A stretch of 64,000 nucleotides of DNA from Parapristionchus giblindavisi (GCA_943737045.1 CALSFV010000244.1:607501-671500), one strand, 5' to 3'; positions 36,923 through 48,024 are shown, counted from the first letter of the stretch. Translations and numbers: made by a program. Notes: a model not told the origin generated them from the sequence alone.

Positions 36923-37457
36923 CAGTACAGCCCGGTCGTGCTTTGTACACATTCTGCGCTGCGCTCCGCTGCGGGGCGGATTTGGACGCATCACTTTTCT
37001 CCTTTGCGTATGAATATTTTTGAATTCTCAAAGTCTTAATCATGAGTTTCCGTTATGAAAAGTTGTTTTAATGACTAAAGAAACTGAGAGAAAATTTTTA
37101 TTAATAAGAAAAAACAAATCACACTGGTCCGAAAATGATGTGTAGTTATTTTCTTGAAAGGTATACTGTAATATTGCGCATCGATCGCACGATCGCCGTA
37201 AGATATTTTTTCGAAAATTTACAGTACCCATCGTTTTCGGACCAGTGTGATTTGACTTTTAATTGTTTTTTCTCATTAATAAAAATTTAGTTTCAGTTTC
37301 TTTAGTCATTAAAACTACTTTTCATAACGGAAACTCATGATTAAGACTTTGAGAATTCAAAAATATTCATACGCAAAGGAAATAAGTGATGCGTCCAAAT
37401 GCGCCCCGCAGCGGAGCGCAGCGCAGAATGTGTACAAAACACGCCCGGGCTGTACTG
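36923..37457. mobile_element. Long-inverted-repeat MITE with TA duplication (Tc1/mariner style)
   Basis: The ends CAGTACAGCCCGG...CCGGGCTGTACTG are flanked by TA. The two arms pair over almost the whole length (for example the GACTTTGAGAATTCAAAAAT block at 37346 and its complement at 37020). The centre holds CATCGATCGCACGATCG. It carries no ORF of its own. Confidence 0.88.
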
Positions 37458-37520
37458 TATATTTAATTTATTACATGCTCTTTCGCCAATTCAATAACGA
37501 AAGAACTAGTCCAGTTCGTG

Positions 37521-37637
37521 AACGACGCCCCTAGTGCTAATTTGAAACTCTCCATTCTAGCAATGCACTCTCGCTTTTTTGTCTATCAGACAGTGTTGTC
37601 AGAGCGGAGAGCAAAGTTTGTCCGGGGTGTACTTTTA
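37521..37637. repeat. Palindromic MITE copy upstream of the srv-type gene
   Basis: GCTAATTTGAAACTCTCC at the left and GAGCGGAGAGCAAAGTTTG...GGGGTGTAC at the right, ending 43 bases before the start codon. Confidence 0.85.
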
Positions 37638-37680
37638 ATCCATATTATTCGATTCTATCTGAGTGTTGCTTTAAGGGGGA

Positions 37681-40439
37681 ATGTCCACTCTGAACGAAGA
37701 CTTTCCTGGCTTTTTCATCCTCGAGGGCGTGCTCAGTTACACTGGCATGGCCATGGTCGTAATTACCTTTCCCATCTATTCATTCGTCGTTTACGTTCTG
37801 CTCTTCGGAAATTCCAAAGATGAAATGCACAACAACGGATTCTACAGAATTTATGGGGTTGGTTACTCTTTTTACCTTTCCATCCTTCTACACAAAGTTT
37901 CATTATATGTTTTGAAAATAGTCTTATTCTGCTCACACCGCTACCTAATTTGAAACTCTCCGCTCTGGTCACGCTCTCTCGCTTTTTATGTCTGCGATAG
38001 AGCGGAGAGTGAGATTAACTCGTAGTGTGCCTTTAAATATGGACTCATATAATTTTTTTTGCAGTTCGGAGGCATCATCGATTTGGCATATATGATTCAA
38101 AACTACTCCACGTGCATTCTCCCAGCCAAAGGATGGTACAATATGATGGTGGCGGGAAACGACGACAATTGTTACGTATGCGAGCAGAATTTTCCGAATC
38201 CCAGAAATAAAGTCAGTTTGCAGTACTGCTGCATCGGCACGTGGGTGATACGGTATGGCCAAACGATTACGGTAGTCGTGATGGCGATCAATCGATTGAC
38301 TGCTGTCGTGTGGCCGCTGCAGTTCGCTCGGGTACGGTAACTGGCGGATACTGTAGATAGCAAAAATCTCCAAATGATTGAAAGCCAAATGATTGTTCTG
38401 CTGTGTACGTGTGACAAGGTCTACACATTGACTGGCATCTGATTTTTGTTTTATTTATATCTTTAGTTTGCAGAAAAAATCTAATTTTTGTTTATTTAGT
38501 TGTACCCAATCAACAGCTGTTGTGTCAGAATATGTGGCAACAGAAACTGAAGAAACTATACCTAGAACTAGGACTAACTACAACTTTCCCTTTTTTGTGA
38601 ATTTCCACATGAGACCTTTGGCTAATATTCCCACTTGCGAAAAAAAAAAACTCTGGGGTGTCCCTTTAAATGTACACCCCCAAGCTAATTGTACTCTCCA
38701 CATCGGCAATACTCTCCAACACATCAACAAAGAAAGCTAGAGAATGTGGCCATAGCGGAGAGTCAAATTAGCTCGGGATATCCCTTTAACGATAAACATT
38801 GCAGTGGTGGTCGAACAGGATGTGTTGGCTGGTGAACTTCCTCCAGATCGTGCCTCCTCTCGCACTCGGATCAATGCTCTTGCAGACGAGCTTCTCACCC
38901 TACAATAATGGAGCTGGAGGATACTATTGTAGAGTGAGTTGAAGAGATTGCAGCAACTGTTCTGTGGTTGACCAAATCATTCATTTTATTGCATTTTGAC
39001 TGTATAGCTACACCCGAGATAATTTGACGCCCTCTAGTGTCACAGTATTCTGGTCCAAGCCATTTTTCTTCCAAAGCAAGACAAAGGAGAGACCATTGTA
39101 TTCGAGAGAGTTTGTATGTTGAGCGGTCGTTCTTGCTTTGAAAGTCATGAGAACGCTGTGTAGTATAGTATGGTCAATGCGGAGAGTAAAATTAGCATGG
39201 TTTATTACTTTATAGGCACACCCGAGCTAATTTGAAATTCTCCGCCTTGGCAATGATCTCTCGTAGAATGCGAAAGAGCATTCTCAGAGCGGCCAGTTTC
39301 AAATCAGCTAGGGGTGTTTAATTATCTTTCAATGCAACTCGTCGTGGCCCTGGATTCTCAATTGTACACAGTGAAACCGTGATGGCAATGATATTTAAAT
39401 ATTAAAAAGCTGTATTTTAATTTAATTTTTGCATTTAAGATAAGACTTGGCTGAATATTTTTAGATTGTTAATTCAAACGAGAAGTAACTTTATTTGCAG
39501 TGGTCCGACAAAGACTACGGTAATCGATATTCGCTAATAGTACTGGGCGTACAGACTTTCTTCTGTGGTTTTCTCGTGATCAATTATATCATCGTCATGA
39601 AATACTACTATAAACATGTGAGGAAGGTTTAAAGGCACACCCGAACTAATTTTAACCTTTCCGCTCTCGCAATGCTCTCTCGCTTTCTTTGTCTACGAGA
39701 GAGCGTTACCAGGGCGGATTGTAAAATTAACTTGGGGTTTCCCTGTAACTCTAATTTAAAAAAAAATACAATTAAAACTTTTTTTAGACACTCAAGAATA
39801 AAGACAAGGAGAATAAGTTGCTCAAGGTGGCGGTAATCGCATGTGCCACGGAGGTTATTACTTTTTTAAAAAAATTTAAAGGTGTTCTCCGACGAATATT
39901 TTCGTGAATAAATATTGTAAAAAAAAGAAAAAATACATATGAAAATAGCTTCTTATTCTTCAGATTTTCTGTTTCGCATTTACCACGACAACACAGCTCG
40001 CGTTTACTGTGAGTTTTTTTGTGAAATCAGCATTTCTATTTTTCAAAAAAATTTAAACATAAACATAAAACACCGATCTGAAATCTCCGCTCTGGTCACA
40101 CTCTCTCGCTTTCTTTGTCTACGAGAGATCATTGCCAGAGCGGACAGTAAGATTAGCTCGAGGCGTTTCTTTCAGACCTCTCCCCGCATGTACTACATGA
40201 TCTTCTATTTCATTCGTGATTTCTACGCCTCGATGCCTCCCTATCTTCTTCTCATCTACTCTAAACCCATCAAGCGACGGCTCTTGCTATTTCTAAGGTA
40301 ACGTTTAGTTATTTGTTACACTATAAAATGTAATTTGAAAGAAAAATCGATAATTTAAAACGAAATATCTGAATTAAATTATAATTTCAGACAGAAAATT
40401 AGAAAAGGGGACAAGAAGGCATCGCTGACGCTCACGTGA
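37681..40439 (+). CDS. Seven-transmembrane chemoreceptor, Srv/Srg type
   Basis: A complete eight-exon gene of 326 residues: 37681-37857, 38065-38331, 38805-38933, 39501-39626, 39788-39853, 39964-40008, 40176-40297, 40391-40439. All but the last junction are in phase 0. Recognisable features are ITFPIYSFVVYVLLF (TM1), MAINRLTAVVWPLQFAR (end of TM3, the usual Srg/Srv AINR signature), LVNFLQIVPPLALGSML (TM4), a Cys-containing extracellular loop, FFCGFLVINYIIVM (TM5), ATEIFCFAFTTTTQLAFT (TM6, supplied by the 45-nt exon) and RDFYASMPPYLLLIYSKPIK (TM7). No defects were seen. It probably acts in sensory neurons. Five of seven introns and the upstream region contain copies of one palindromic MITE. 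Confidence 0.88.
37930..38038. repeat. Palindromic MITE copy in srv-type intron 1
   Basis: CTAATTTGAAACTCTCCGCT through GAGCGGAGAGTGAGATTAAC and GTGTGCCTTTAAA. It takes up about half of the 207-base intron. Confidence 0.9.
38662..38791. repeat. Palindromic MITE copy in srv-type intron 2
   Basis: CCTTTAAATGTACACCCCCA at the left, AGCGGAGAGTCAAATTAGCT...CCCTTTAA at the right, ending 13 bases before the splice acceptor. Confidence 0.9.
39001..39206. repeat. Palindromic MITE copy, diverged/expanded, srv-type intron 3
   Basis: Left end TACACCCGAGATAATTTGA and right end GCGGAGAGTAAAATTAGCAT match the family. The middle is longer than usual and only partly palindromic. Confidence 0.7.
39210..39320. 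repeat. Palindromic MITE copy, second in srv-type intron 3
   Basis: TATAGGCACACCCGAGCTAA through AGCGGCCAGTTTCAAATCAG and GGGGTGT. Directly adjacent to the previous copy. Confidence 0.88.
39630..39748. repeat. Palindromic MITE copy in srv-type intron 4
   Basis: Begins TTAAAGGCACACCCGAACTA directly after the donor GT and ends CTTGGGGTTTCCCTGTAA. It makes up about three quarters of the 161-base intron. Confidence 0.92.
40068..40175. repeat. Palindromic MITE copy supplying the acceptor of srv-type intron 6
   Basis: ATCTGAAATCTCCGCTCTGG through AGTAAGATTAGCTCGAGGCG and TTTCTTTCAG. The position of the usual ...TCCCTTTAA end is taken by TTTCTTTCAG, and the exon begins at the next base. Confidence 0.88.
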
Positions 40440-40471
40440 AACGATTTTGAGTGCAAGGATGGTATACCTGA

Positions 40472-40602
40472 GGCCGTATCCATGAACGTTGGCAAACCAT
40501 TTGCCGAGGTACGTGACGTCACAAGCGTAGGCAGAGGATTTTTGGCAAACACCTCGGTTGTGACGCCACTTTTATCGCCAAACGGTTTGCCAACCTTGAT
40601 TG
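40472..40602. repeat. CRE-containing palindromic MITE, copy 2
   Basis: GGCCGTATCCATGAACGTTG at the left and GCCAAACGGTTTGCCAACCT at the right; exact TGACGTCA at 40514-40521. Lies 33 bases after the srv-type stop codon, so probably in its 3' UTR. Confidence 0.8.
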
Positions 40603-40816
40603 ATTTACAGGATTTTGTGCTATGCCAATTATTGTGCTATTTAGATTTGTATACTTTCTAATAGTATTAGAGAAAACCACTATGTACGCTAGATTGTTTC
40701 TCACACAGAGTTTTAGATTTGACGACCTATATTGTTTTTGTTGTATTACCGTGGCTGTATTTTTTTCTTGTGCTCATGTAGTGCAACTACCATTTCAACG
40801 ATAAAATAGTACGATG

Positions 40817-41706
40817 CAGGGCTGTGCGGCAAGGCATTGCCGGTTTGCCGAAATTGCCGGTTTTTCATTGCCGAAATTGCCGATTCGGCAATTTCGGCAA
40901 TATTTCTCAAATTCGGCAATTTCGGCAAATATTTAGAAAATATTTTGCTACATAAAAAAAAAATTAAAACGTATTCAAATGGTTTCTTGTGGCAGTTTTA
41001 AAAGTATGTTGAATTTTTCTCTGCAGTGTATTCAAAATTCGCCACATTTATCATACTGTATTCGACTTTTGAAATCCATTGCTCTGTTTGCTTGATTGTA
41101 AATTATAATTTGTTTTAGTTTTTGTCTGTTTATTCTACGCGTTTTATGATTTTCTTTTTTTTCATTCGCTCATTCAGAAATGGGTAAGGTCAGCAAGTAC
41201 TTTCAACCCTCGATTAACGGCGATTTCACGTGTAAGATCTGCAGAAATTATACATGCAAGAAAAGAAAAAATTCCTTTTATTTTCGTATTTTTTCTGATT
41301 TAAAATCTTCATCTATTTTAGGATCAACTTTTCAGGGCTGGGATTTTTTGAAAATAAATTCAAAAATCTTTTGATCAAAAAATTCAAAAAATCAAAATAA
41401 AAAAATCCTAGCCCTGCTGCAGATCAATCACATCAAAACCAAACATACAAAGGAGTATGCAGAACTTAATAAGAAATCAAACAACGTCACTGTGAGTCAG
41501 TCAGTTATCGCTTTATTGATTTGTTTTTTTGTTGTTGTTCGTTATTCCATTTTATACAATAAAGATTATTACTCGAACAAATCCTACAAAGCAAAAAAAA
41601 TCAGTAAATATGTTTTGGAAAAAAATTGCCGAATTTGCCGAAAATATTTTTTCGGCAATTGCCGGTTTGCCGAATTGCCGAAAATTTGCCTTGCCGCACA
41701 GCCCTG
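40817..41706. mobile_element. hAT element with TTGCCGAAA subterminal repeats
   Basis: Ends CAGGGCTGTGCGGCAA...CCGCACAGCCCTG, flanked by the perfect 8-bp duplication GTACGATG (40809-40816, 41707-41714). Both subterminal regions are dense arrays of TTGCCGAAAT / ATTTCGGCAA. Inside, a frame on the plus strand reads MGKVSKYFQPSINGDFTCKI and a downstream segment (41424 on) reads INHIKTKHTKEYAEL, together resembling a BED zinc finger of a hAT transposase. The rest of the transposase is missing, so it is a deletion derivative. Confidence 0.93.
41333..41416. repeat. Short CAGGGCTG...CAGCCCTG-like relic nested in the hAT element
   Basis: CAGGGCTGGGATTTTTTGAA and CCTAGCCCTG bracket 84 bases rich in TTTTTTGAA / TTCAAAAAAT, the same ends as the element at 57288. 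No target duplication found, so it may be a relic of internal rearrangement. Confidence 0.55.
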
Positions 41707-41714
41707 GTACGATG

Positions 41715-42600
41715 CACACCAGAGCCCTCGACCTAAAGATCTCTTGATAAATGTGTTTGGAATTAAATGAAATACGCTGAGCGGCTCGGTGTTTCGTTCC
41801 TGGGTTCCGGACACCGAACCAAAACATATATGGAATGCATTATCGATTATCGTGGGAACGGAGAACAGGAAGTGTAATGCACTTCGCATAGTGAAAGTCG
41901 ACAAGAGATGGAGAATTAGACGTAGAGAGTGAGAGTTGACTGTCCTTGTGCGCTGAACTCGGAACCGTTTCAACGGTTATATCGTGATGACGAAATCAGA
42001 GATTAGCGAGAGTGTAACAATGAAACGTTCTCTACTTCCTAGTTCATTGCAAGAAGAAGTTCGTTGTGTATGAAATTTAAATATTCTTCAATAAATGTTG
42101 AATTGATATAATAGTAGTATTCGGGTTTCAGAAAATGATGAGAAAAGTATACAGAATGAATACGGTGGTATGATTAAATTTACAGAGGATGATGACAAGA
42201 CATGACAGGGGTTCTTCACCAAGCAAAGAAACATGTGAGAGCTATTAAATATGCAATTACCGTAAGCAAAAAGCTACCGCCGAGAGAAAACAGCACGAGA
42301 TTACATATAAAGGCGAATCAAGGATTCCTGAAATGTTATGAATAATGATTCCTACTGCCCACATCTCACCGATTTGTCTTGGCTATGAACATCCTTCAAA
42401 ATGACTTATCTAACAGATATCTCCCTCCCCATCAAAAAATCCACAGCATAAACTTAAAGGGGAAATGATGGAATCTTTCTGTGTTTTGATGATATTGCTC
42501 TGTATCTAAACACCCTCACAACAACATTGAAATGGCCACCTTCAAGGTTTACGCAGATATGATCTAATCACTATCATCATCATTATCGTTTCTTTCTATT
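41715..42600. other. Intergenic, no supported gene
   Basis: No conserved frame or repeat recognised, except a weak match of tcaacacctt-type low-complexity sequence. It probably includes the upstream region of the Ala-rich gene. Confidence 0.4.
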
Positions 42601-42637
42601 CCCTATAAAGTTATCTGCCCTTGAGGGCTCCGTTCAC

Positions 42638-42645
42638 TATAAAAG
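42638..42645 (+). promoter_or_regulatory. TATA box, Ala-rich gene 1
   Basis: TATAAAAG 44 bases upstream of the ATG, within an ~85-base promoter block that is nearly identical at the second copy (60983-61068). Confidence 0.85.
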
Positions 42646-42689
42646 AATGTCCAAATGCGTTCCTAATATCATTCATTTCTCCCATTGAA

Positions 42690-43448
42690 ATGGCTCGTTT
42701 CATCGCTTTGGCTGCTTGTGTCATGGCTGCGGCATTCGCGTAAGTTATTTCAACTTTATATTAACTATTTATAATAATAATAATAATAATTTCGTTTCAT
42801 TCGCGTAAGTTACTCGTAATAACTTAGTTTGCAATAATACTTTTTACATTTTTTTTTCATTTTTATTTAAAAAAATTACATCAGATAGATCGATCATGAC
42901 GAGCGTTACATAATTATTGAATTTTTGATATGGTCGTTAACTTGTTAATTTTCAGCGAGGAGGAGCGCGTTGAGCGTCAGGTGCTCGCTACTGCAGCTCC
43001 CCTCGTTGCAGCTCCCGCACTTGCAGCTCCAGCTTTTGCAGCTCCAGCTCTTGCAGCTCCCGCCTTCCCAGCTGCCTACCCCTATGCTGGATATCCCTTC
43101 GGCGCCCGTTATCCCTTCTCCGCTGCTGTTGCAGCTCCCCTTGCTGCTCCCGTAGCTGCAGCCTACCCCTACGGAGCTTACGGAGCTCAGTTCGCATCAG
43201 CTCTTGCTGCTCCCGCTGTAGCTTCACCCCTCACCGCCTACCACTACGGAGCTCCCCTTGCTGCCCAAGCTGTTGCTGCTCCCGTCGCTGCTGCCTACCC
43301 CTATGGAGCTTACGGAGCTCAGTTCGCCGCACCTTTTGCTGCTCCCGCTGTTGCAGCTCCCCTTGCAGCTCCCTTCGCAGCATCTCCTTTCGCAGCTCCC
43401 TTCGCCTATCCTCAGAACCAGAAGACTTCCATTGTTCAGTCCAACTAG
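42690..43448 (+). CDS. Secreted Ala/Pro/Tyr-rich repeat protein, copy 1
   Basis: Exon 1 42690-42739 encodes the signal peptide MARFIALAACVMAAAFA, spliced inside the last Ala codon to exon 2 at 42956-43448; 180 residues in all. After EEERVERQ the mature protein consists of APALAAPAFAAP units, then AAYPYGAYGAQFA modules, ending QKTSIVQSN. The composition resembles insect and nematode cuticular or eggshell-type low-complexity structural proteins. The longer antisense and alternate frames are shadows of the biased codon use (GCT/GCA CCC). A near-identical copy is at 61069-62951, and the GWGY gene at 34602 shares the leader/tail architecture. Confidence 0.9.
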
Positions 43449-43954
43449 ATTCATTACTAGTTATCTGTAATTATTGTATCTTCTTCTTGATCTCTTTCCA
43501 CAATAAAACGAACTATCATTTCGGAACAAATGAATTTTTACATCTCAAACAGACAAGTTTGTACATTCACAACGAACCGTCTCAGAAGGGTCGATCCCTC
43601 CCCTCACTAGGGAATGGTTTTTGTGGTGGCAGAAATTACGGAGAGTGACCTACATAGCGATAATCAGCATGGTCGATTTAGAATGAATCAATTTTCAAAG
43701 TCTGCGATTTATCGATTTTGTAAAATGTCAAACCCGGCTCGCATCCGCCGCAAGAGGGGCATAAGAGCATACATGTAAGAGGGGATGAGGGGAGGGATAA
43801 GGGCGAAAGGATGGACCGTCATCTTCAACCGTGCTGGGTGTCTGACACATTTCGTGAAAGGATAGCCAGTCCGCTAAGTATGTTTAAACTTGCCATTTCG
43901 CTCATGCACTTCTGGGTCTGCGAAAGATTTCAAACTTTGGCAGTATACAGTATA

Positions 43955-45391
43955 CAGTATAGGTCAAAAGTCATGGGACACTTTTTCATTATTTTATAAC
44001 TTTTGATCCAGGAAAGCAATCAAGCTCATCTTTTGAAACAATGTGCAGAATTTATCAAGGAATAATACCACGATGTGTTGGTGTAATTAAATTAGTTCAC
44101 TGATGCGTAGTGATGACGCAACCGAAGTACACTTCTTTTGAAAATTCCCATTTCTTTAGTGAAAAGCCCTGCTCTTCAGGAACACTGTGAGAGTGGAGAC
44201 CCCCACTAGGGCTGTACAGTCAAACAATCCGGAATGGCTCCGACTCCGATTTCAAGCTGTAGCAGGGTCGCAACTTTGACCCCCAAAATTTATAACTCAG
44301 CTTCTAGATGTGCTAACAACCCGTTCTAAGTGCTGAAATGATGCTAGTGGCGAGTAATGTTTATCCCCAGATTACGGTAGTCATGGCTCGCCATTTGCCC
44401 TCAGGGCATAAAATAAATATTTTTGGGGAGGACCGATTTTGAGACCCTACCGTTCAGAGGGCGGGTCTTCTAAAATTATGGTTCCTGTGCAAGCTGCTTT
44501 GTAATGTATCATATATGTATTTCCCTTATTTTGGTTAAGTTCAGATTCCTTTCAGACCCGCAGCAAACGCTCTGCTGAGATCTACTCGGTTGTAGCGACT
44601 AAAGATCAAAATACAAAGATCAAAGATCAAAGTTCAGAACTAGTGCAAAAACTTTTGTGAACATCTCTAACATGCATTGGTACTTTGAAACTAAGAGATT
44701 TCATCAATAGTGGGTCAGGGGCGAGAGCAGTAACAGAGAAAGCGCAATCGCGCGCACCGAGTAGACCTCAGCATAAAGTTTGCTGCGGGTCTGAAAGGAA
44801 TCGGAACTTAACCAAAATAAGGGAAACACATATATGATACATCGCAAAGCTTCCTGCGGAGGAACCATAATTTTAGAAGACAAGCCTCTCTGAACGGTAG
44901 GGTCTCAAAATCGGTCCTCCCCAAAAAAATTTATTTTATGCCCTGAGGGCAAATGGCGAGCCATGACTACCGTAATCTAGGGATAAACATTACTCGCCAC
45001 TAGCATCATTTCAGCACTTAGAACGAGTCGTTAGCACATCTAGAAGCTGAGTTGTAAATTTTTGGGGTCCAAGTTGCGACCCTGCTGCAGCCTGAAATCG
45101 GAGTCGGAGCCATTCCGGATTGTGTGACTGTGCAGCCCTAGTGTGTGTCTCCACTCTCACAATGCTTCAGAAGAACAGGACTTTTCACTAAAGAAATAAA
45201 AAATTTCAAAAAAGTGTACCTCGATTGCGTCATCACTACGCAGCAGTGAACTGATTTAATTACACCACCACATCATGGTTGTATTCCTTGATAAATTCTG
45301 TACATTGCCTCAAAAGATCAGCTTGATTGCTTTCCTGGTTCAAAAGTTATAAAAAAATGAAAAAGTGTCCCATGACTTTTGACCTATACTG
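43955..45391. mobile_element. Long-inverted-repeat MITE, Tc1/mariner style
   Basis: CAGTATAGGTCAAAAGTCAT at the left and its complement at the right, each flanked by TA. The arms (43955-44591 and 44753-45391) pair over ~640 bases with some divergence. No transposase. A spacer of about 160 bases contains AAAGATCAAAGATCAAAG. Confidence 0.9.
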
Positions 45392-45675
45392 TAATATAAT
45401 TATACAAAATTTAAATTCAACAATGATAATTAATATGCCCTTCTGTTAAAACTTTCCGTATATCCATCACTTCATCAACTCTTTTATTGTAATTGTACCA
45501 ATCATCTTTGCTACCATCGCAGTAATATCGTATTTATGCGTACTCCGCTGTATATCAATTTATCTAAAGATCGTGGTTCTTTCTTTTCTAACGCATAAAA
45601 AGTATAATATTATTATTATATTTATATTTATTTATTTTTTTAATTTTTTTTTATTTATGTAAAATTCAATTATAG

Positions 45676-45851
45676 CAAGTTTGCTAATGTTAATGACCAT
45701 CGTTAGCTCATCGTGGAATCTAATGATTTATATTACGATGTCGAAGAAGTTTAGAGAGGTTTGAATCAATTTTTTTCCAATAATTATAATTTCTTTACAG
45801 GAAGCAAAGCTACAATGGGCTTGGTCAAGAAATATAATTTTCTGTACATAG
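45676..45851 (+). pseudogene. Duplicated C-terminal exons of a class A GPCR
   Basis: Exon 45676-45758 encodes a TM7-like LMIYITMSKKFRE end, and exon 45801-45851 begins EAKLQWAWSRNIIFC and stops early. Both match exons 60130-60212 and 60373-60471 of the longer locus, with the same 83-base exon length. No upstream exons are recognisable, so it is a partial duplicate. Confidence 0.8.
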
Positions 45852-46146
45852 ACAAAGTGAGGATAGAAAAATAATGATCATTGTAACGAACTAAATAATA
45901 ATATTTCATTCATGCTGTATTTGCTCATTTATTGTTTTTTTTTCTGTAATATTTATAAGATGCACGATTATTGAAGTATTTGTACTAAGTTTGAGAGAAA
46001 AAAAGTAACGAGAGTAAGAATAAGAATAGAGCAAAGAGTAAGAATAACGCACACGAAAATTCTGTGAGAGAGAGAAAATTTGCTTCGTCATACCCATTTT
46101 CCCGTACGGGTTTTTTCTCAATTTATGTGTAAAGAGCGTGTGATCA

Positions 46147-46289
46147 GTGGCCGTATGCAAGAACCGTTTTCCTGGAAAATGTGACGTCATCACCGTAGGC
46201 GGAGGCGTTTTCCAAAAATCCTCCGCCTACGCTAATGACGTCACATTTTCCCGGAAAACGGTTTTCCCGTTGTTCTTGCATACGGCCAC
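46147..46289. repeat. CRE-containing palindromic MITE, best copy
   Basis: Near-perfect hairpin: GTGGCCGTATGCAAGAACCG pairs with its complement at 46270-46289. Each arm carries TGACGTCA (46182-46189, 46236-46243) and GCGGAGG. It has no coding capacity. Confidence 0.92.
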
Positions 46290-46902
46290 AGAATAGCTTA
46301 TTTATTCACTGGGAGAGCTGCAGCGGGGCTTTCTTATAAATACTTTTCAATGAACAACATTGTGATAGAAAAAAAAACAACAAACGACTAATGCTAATAT
46401 TCTAATTAACAAAATGTGTCTTTTTACATATCTGTAGTATGGATTGGATGCAGTGTATACGTAAGTGTGAGATAAAGTAGTCAATTTCGAAAATGCAACA
46501 ATTTTTGCTAATAAGCCAACAATATTAATGCAGCATTACATTAAACTACGAGATAAAAAAGCCCAGTCCGAGATTTAATGGTAATTTATAATATTTATTT
46601 GAAATTTTTTCTTATATTATTATCGATAAATGATATTTTGTTATTTGTTTTTCTCTTGGGCCAAACGGAGAATACACACGGAGAAACATAGTGTAAAATG
46701 AAACTCCAGCAGAAAGAATAACGTCCATTTATAAAGTGTGGAATATAACTCAAAAGGTGTTATTGAGCGTATAAAAATCACTTGTTTTATTTGTAGAAGA
46801 GACTTTCTTGCTTTGCATGGTTCAGAAACTATGCCGATCTGTTTTATATATCATATAGCGCGCGGCGAAGATCAGCCGGGTTAGAGAGAGGCAGCGGAAA
46901 GA

Positions 46903-46957
46903 CAATCGAGAGGCGGGGCGAGATGTAGAAGGCTACATCTCGCCCGCCTCTCGATTG
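46903..46957. repeat. Short perfect hairpin
   Basis: ACAATCGAGAGGCGGGCGAG-like arms (acaatcgagaggcggggcga, then tcgcccgcctctcgattgt) pair around GTAGAAGGCTAC, with one base extra in the left arm. Confidence 0.8.
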
Positions 46958-47150
46958 TGAGTTCCGTTCGTTAGCACCGTTTGTCATTTTCTTATGCAAG
47001 TACATTTTATACGCACAATAAATATAACACACCGCAGGTCTTTTGCTCCACTGGTATTCAAAAACTAGTAAGTTTACTGCAATTGGTGTCTAATTCTGTA
47101 ATGAATTTCATTAAATGTTCTTTGATTTGCAGTAAACTTCTAGTCATTGA

Positions 47151-47463
47151 CTTATGGCTCGTTAAAAATAGCGGATCGGCGACTTTCCACCCGTTAAAAA
47201 GTACCCGGAAAGTCGAAAATGGAAACACGAAATTTGAATTTCGCGCGCGCAAAGAGGTGCGAGAATTCAAATTCCGACTTTCCGAGTTCGATTTCCCTTT
47301 TAACTGCTAATTATTGATGACGGAAACTCTAAATTTGAATTCCCGCACCTCTTTGCGCGCGCGAATTCAAATTTCGTGTTTCTATTTTCGACGTTCCGGG
47401 TACTTTTTTAACGGGTGGAAAGTCGCCGAATTCGGTTTTCCACTATTTTTTTAACGAGCCATA
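47151..47463. repeat. MITE with ATGGCTCGTTAAAAATAG inverted ends
   Basis: ATGGCTCGTTAAAAATAG pairs with CTATTTTTTTAACGAGCCAT; internal GTTAAAAAGTACCCGGAA and GCGCGCAAAGAGGTGCG segments are mirrored too. It appears to be inserted in a copy of the CTCTGGTATTTCCAAACTAG-type repeat (47045-47623). Confidence 0.85.
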
Positions 47464-48024
47464 AAAGGGAGCGTTACCTCTCTCAATTGTCTCTACATTG
47501 CGCACACTATTTCTCTGTTCTCTAATAATGAGAGAGTGTAGAGCGTTGAAGAGACCGTTGGCAAAGGTGTCAGCTCCTTTACGTAGACTGTTAGTTTGGA
47601 AATACCAGAGTCTGTGTATGTCTTTTGGAAGTCATATTTCTTTACAGTAACGCCCAAAAAGAATGCAACATACGAATGGAACATCGTGTTTTTTAATGTA
47701 ACTTTTTTTTCAAAGTTGATGAATCGTTCTGAAATTTTTTCCGGTACCGTACCACGAATGCGCTGTTGATTGGTATAAAAATTACCAATCTTGGGAAATT
47801 ACAAACTAACCTGCATCATTTCGAAAATCGAAAAAAAGTTTTTCACAGATTTTGATGATCGGTTGTGGATTGTTGATTTTGCGTTTTTTTTACAAAATTT
47901 GGTGTTAGACACCCTTCTTTTCCACACATAAAAATTACAGGATAATTCATTTAAAAAATTAACACTCAAAAACATGTCGTTGCATTCTTTTTGGCCGCTA
48001 CTGTATATTATATATTTCTCACAG

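Noticed and set aside
41180..41450. Intact BED-finger host gene
   Set aside because: It lies within a hAT element with target duplication and is interrupted; best read as transposase remnant.
42970..43470. Gln/Leu-rich frames on both strands over the Ala-rich genes (also at 62443-62973)
   Set aside because: Shadow frames of GCT CCC-type codon repeats; only the frame with signal peptide and splice sites is credible.
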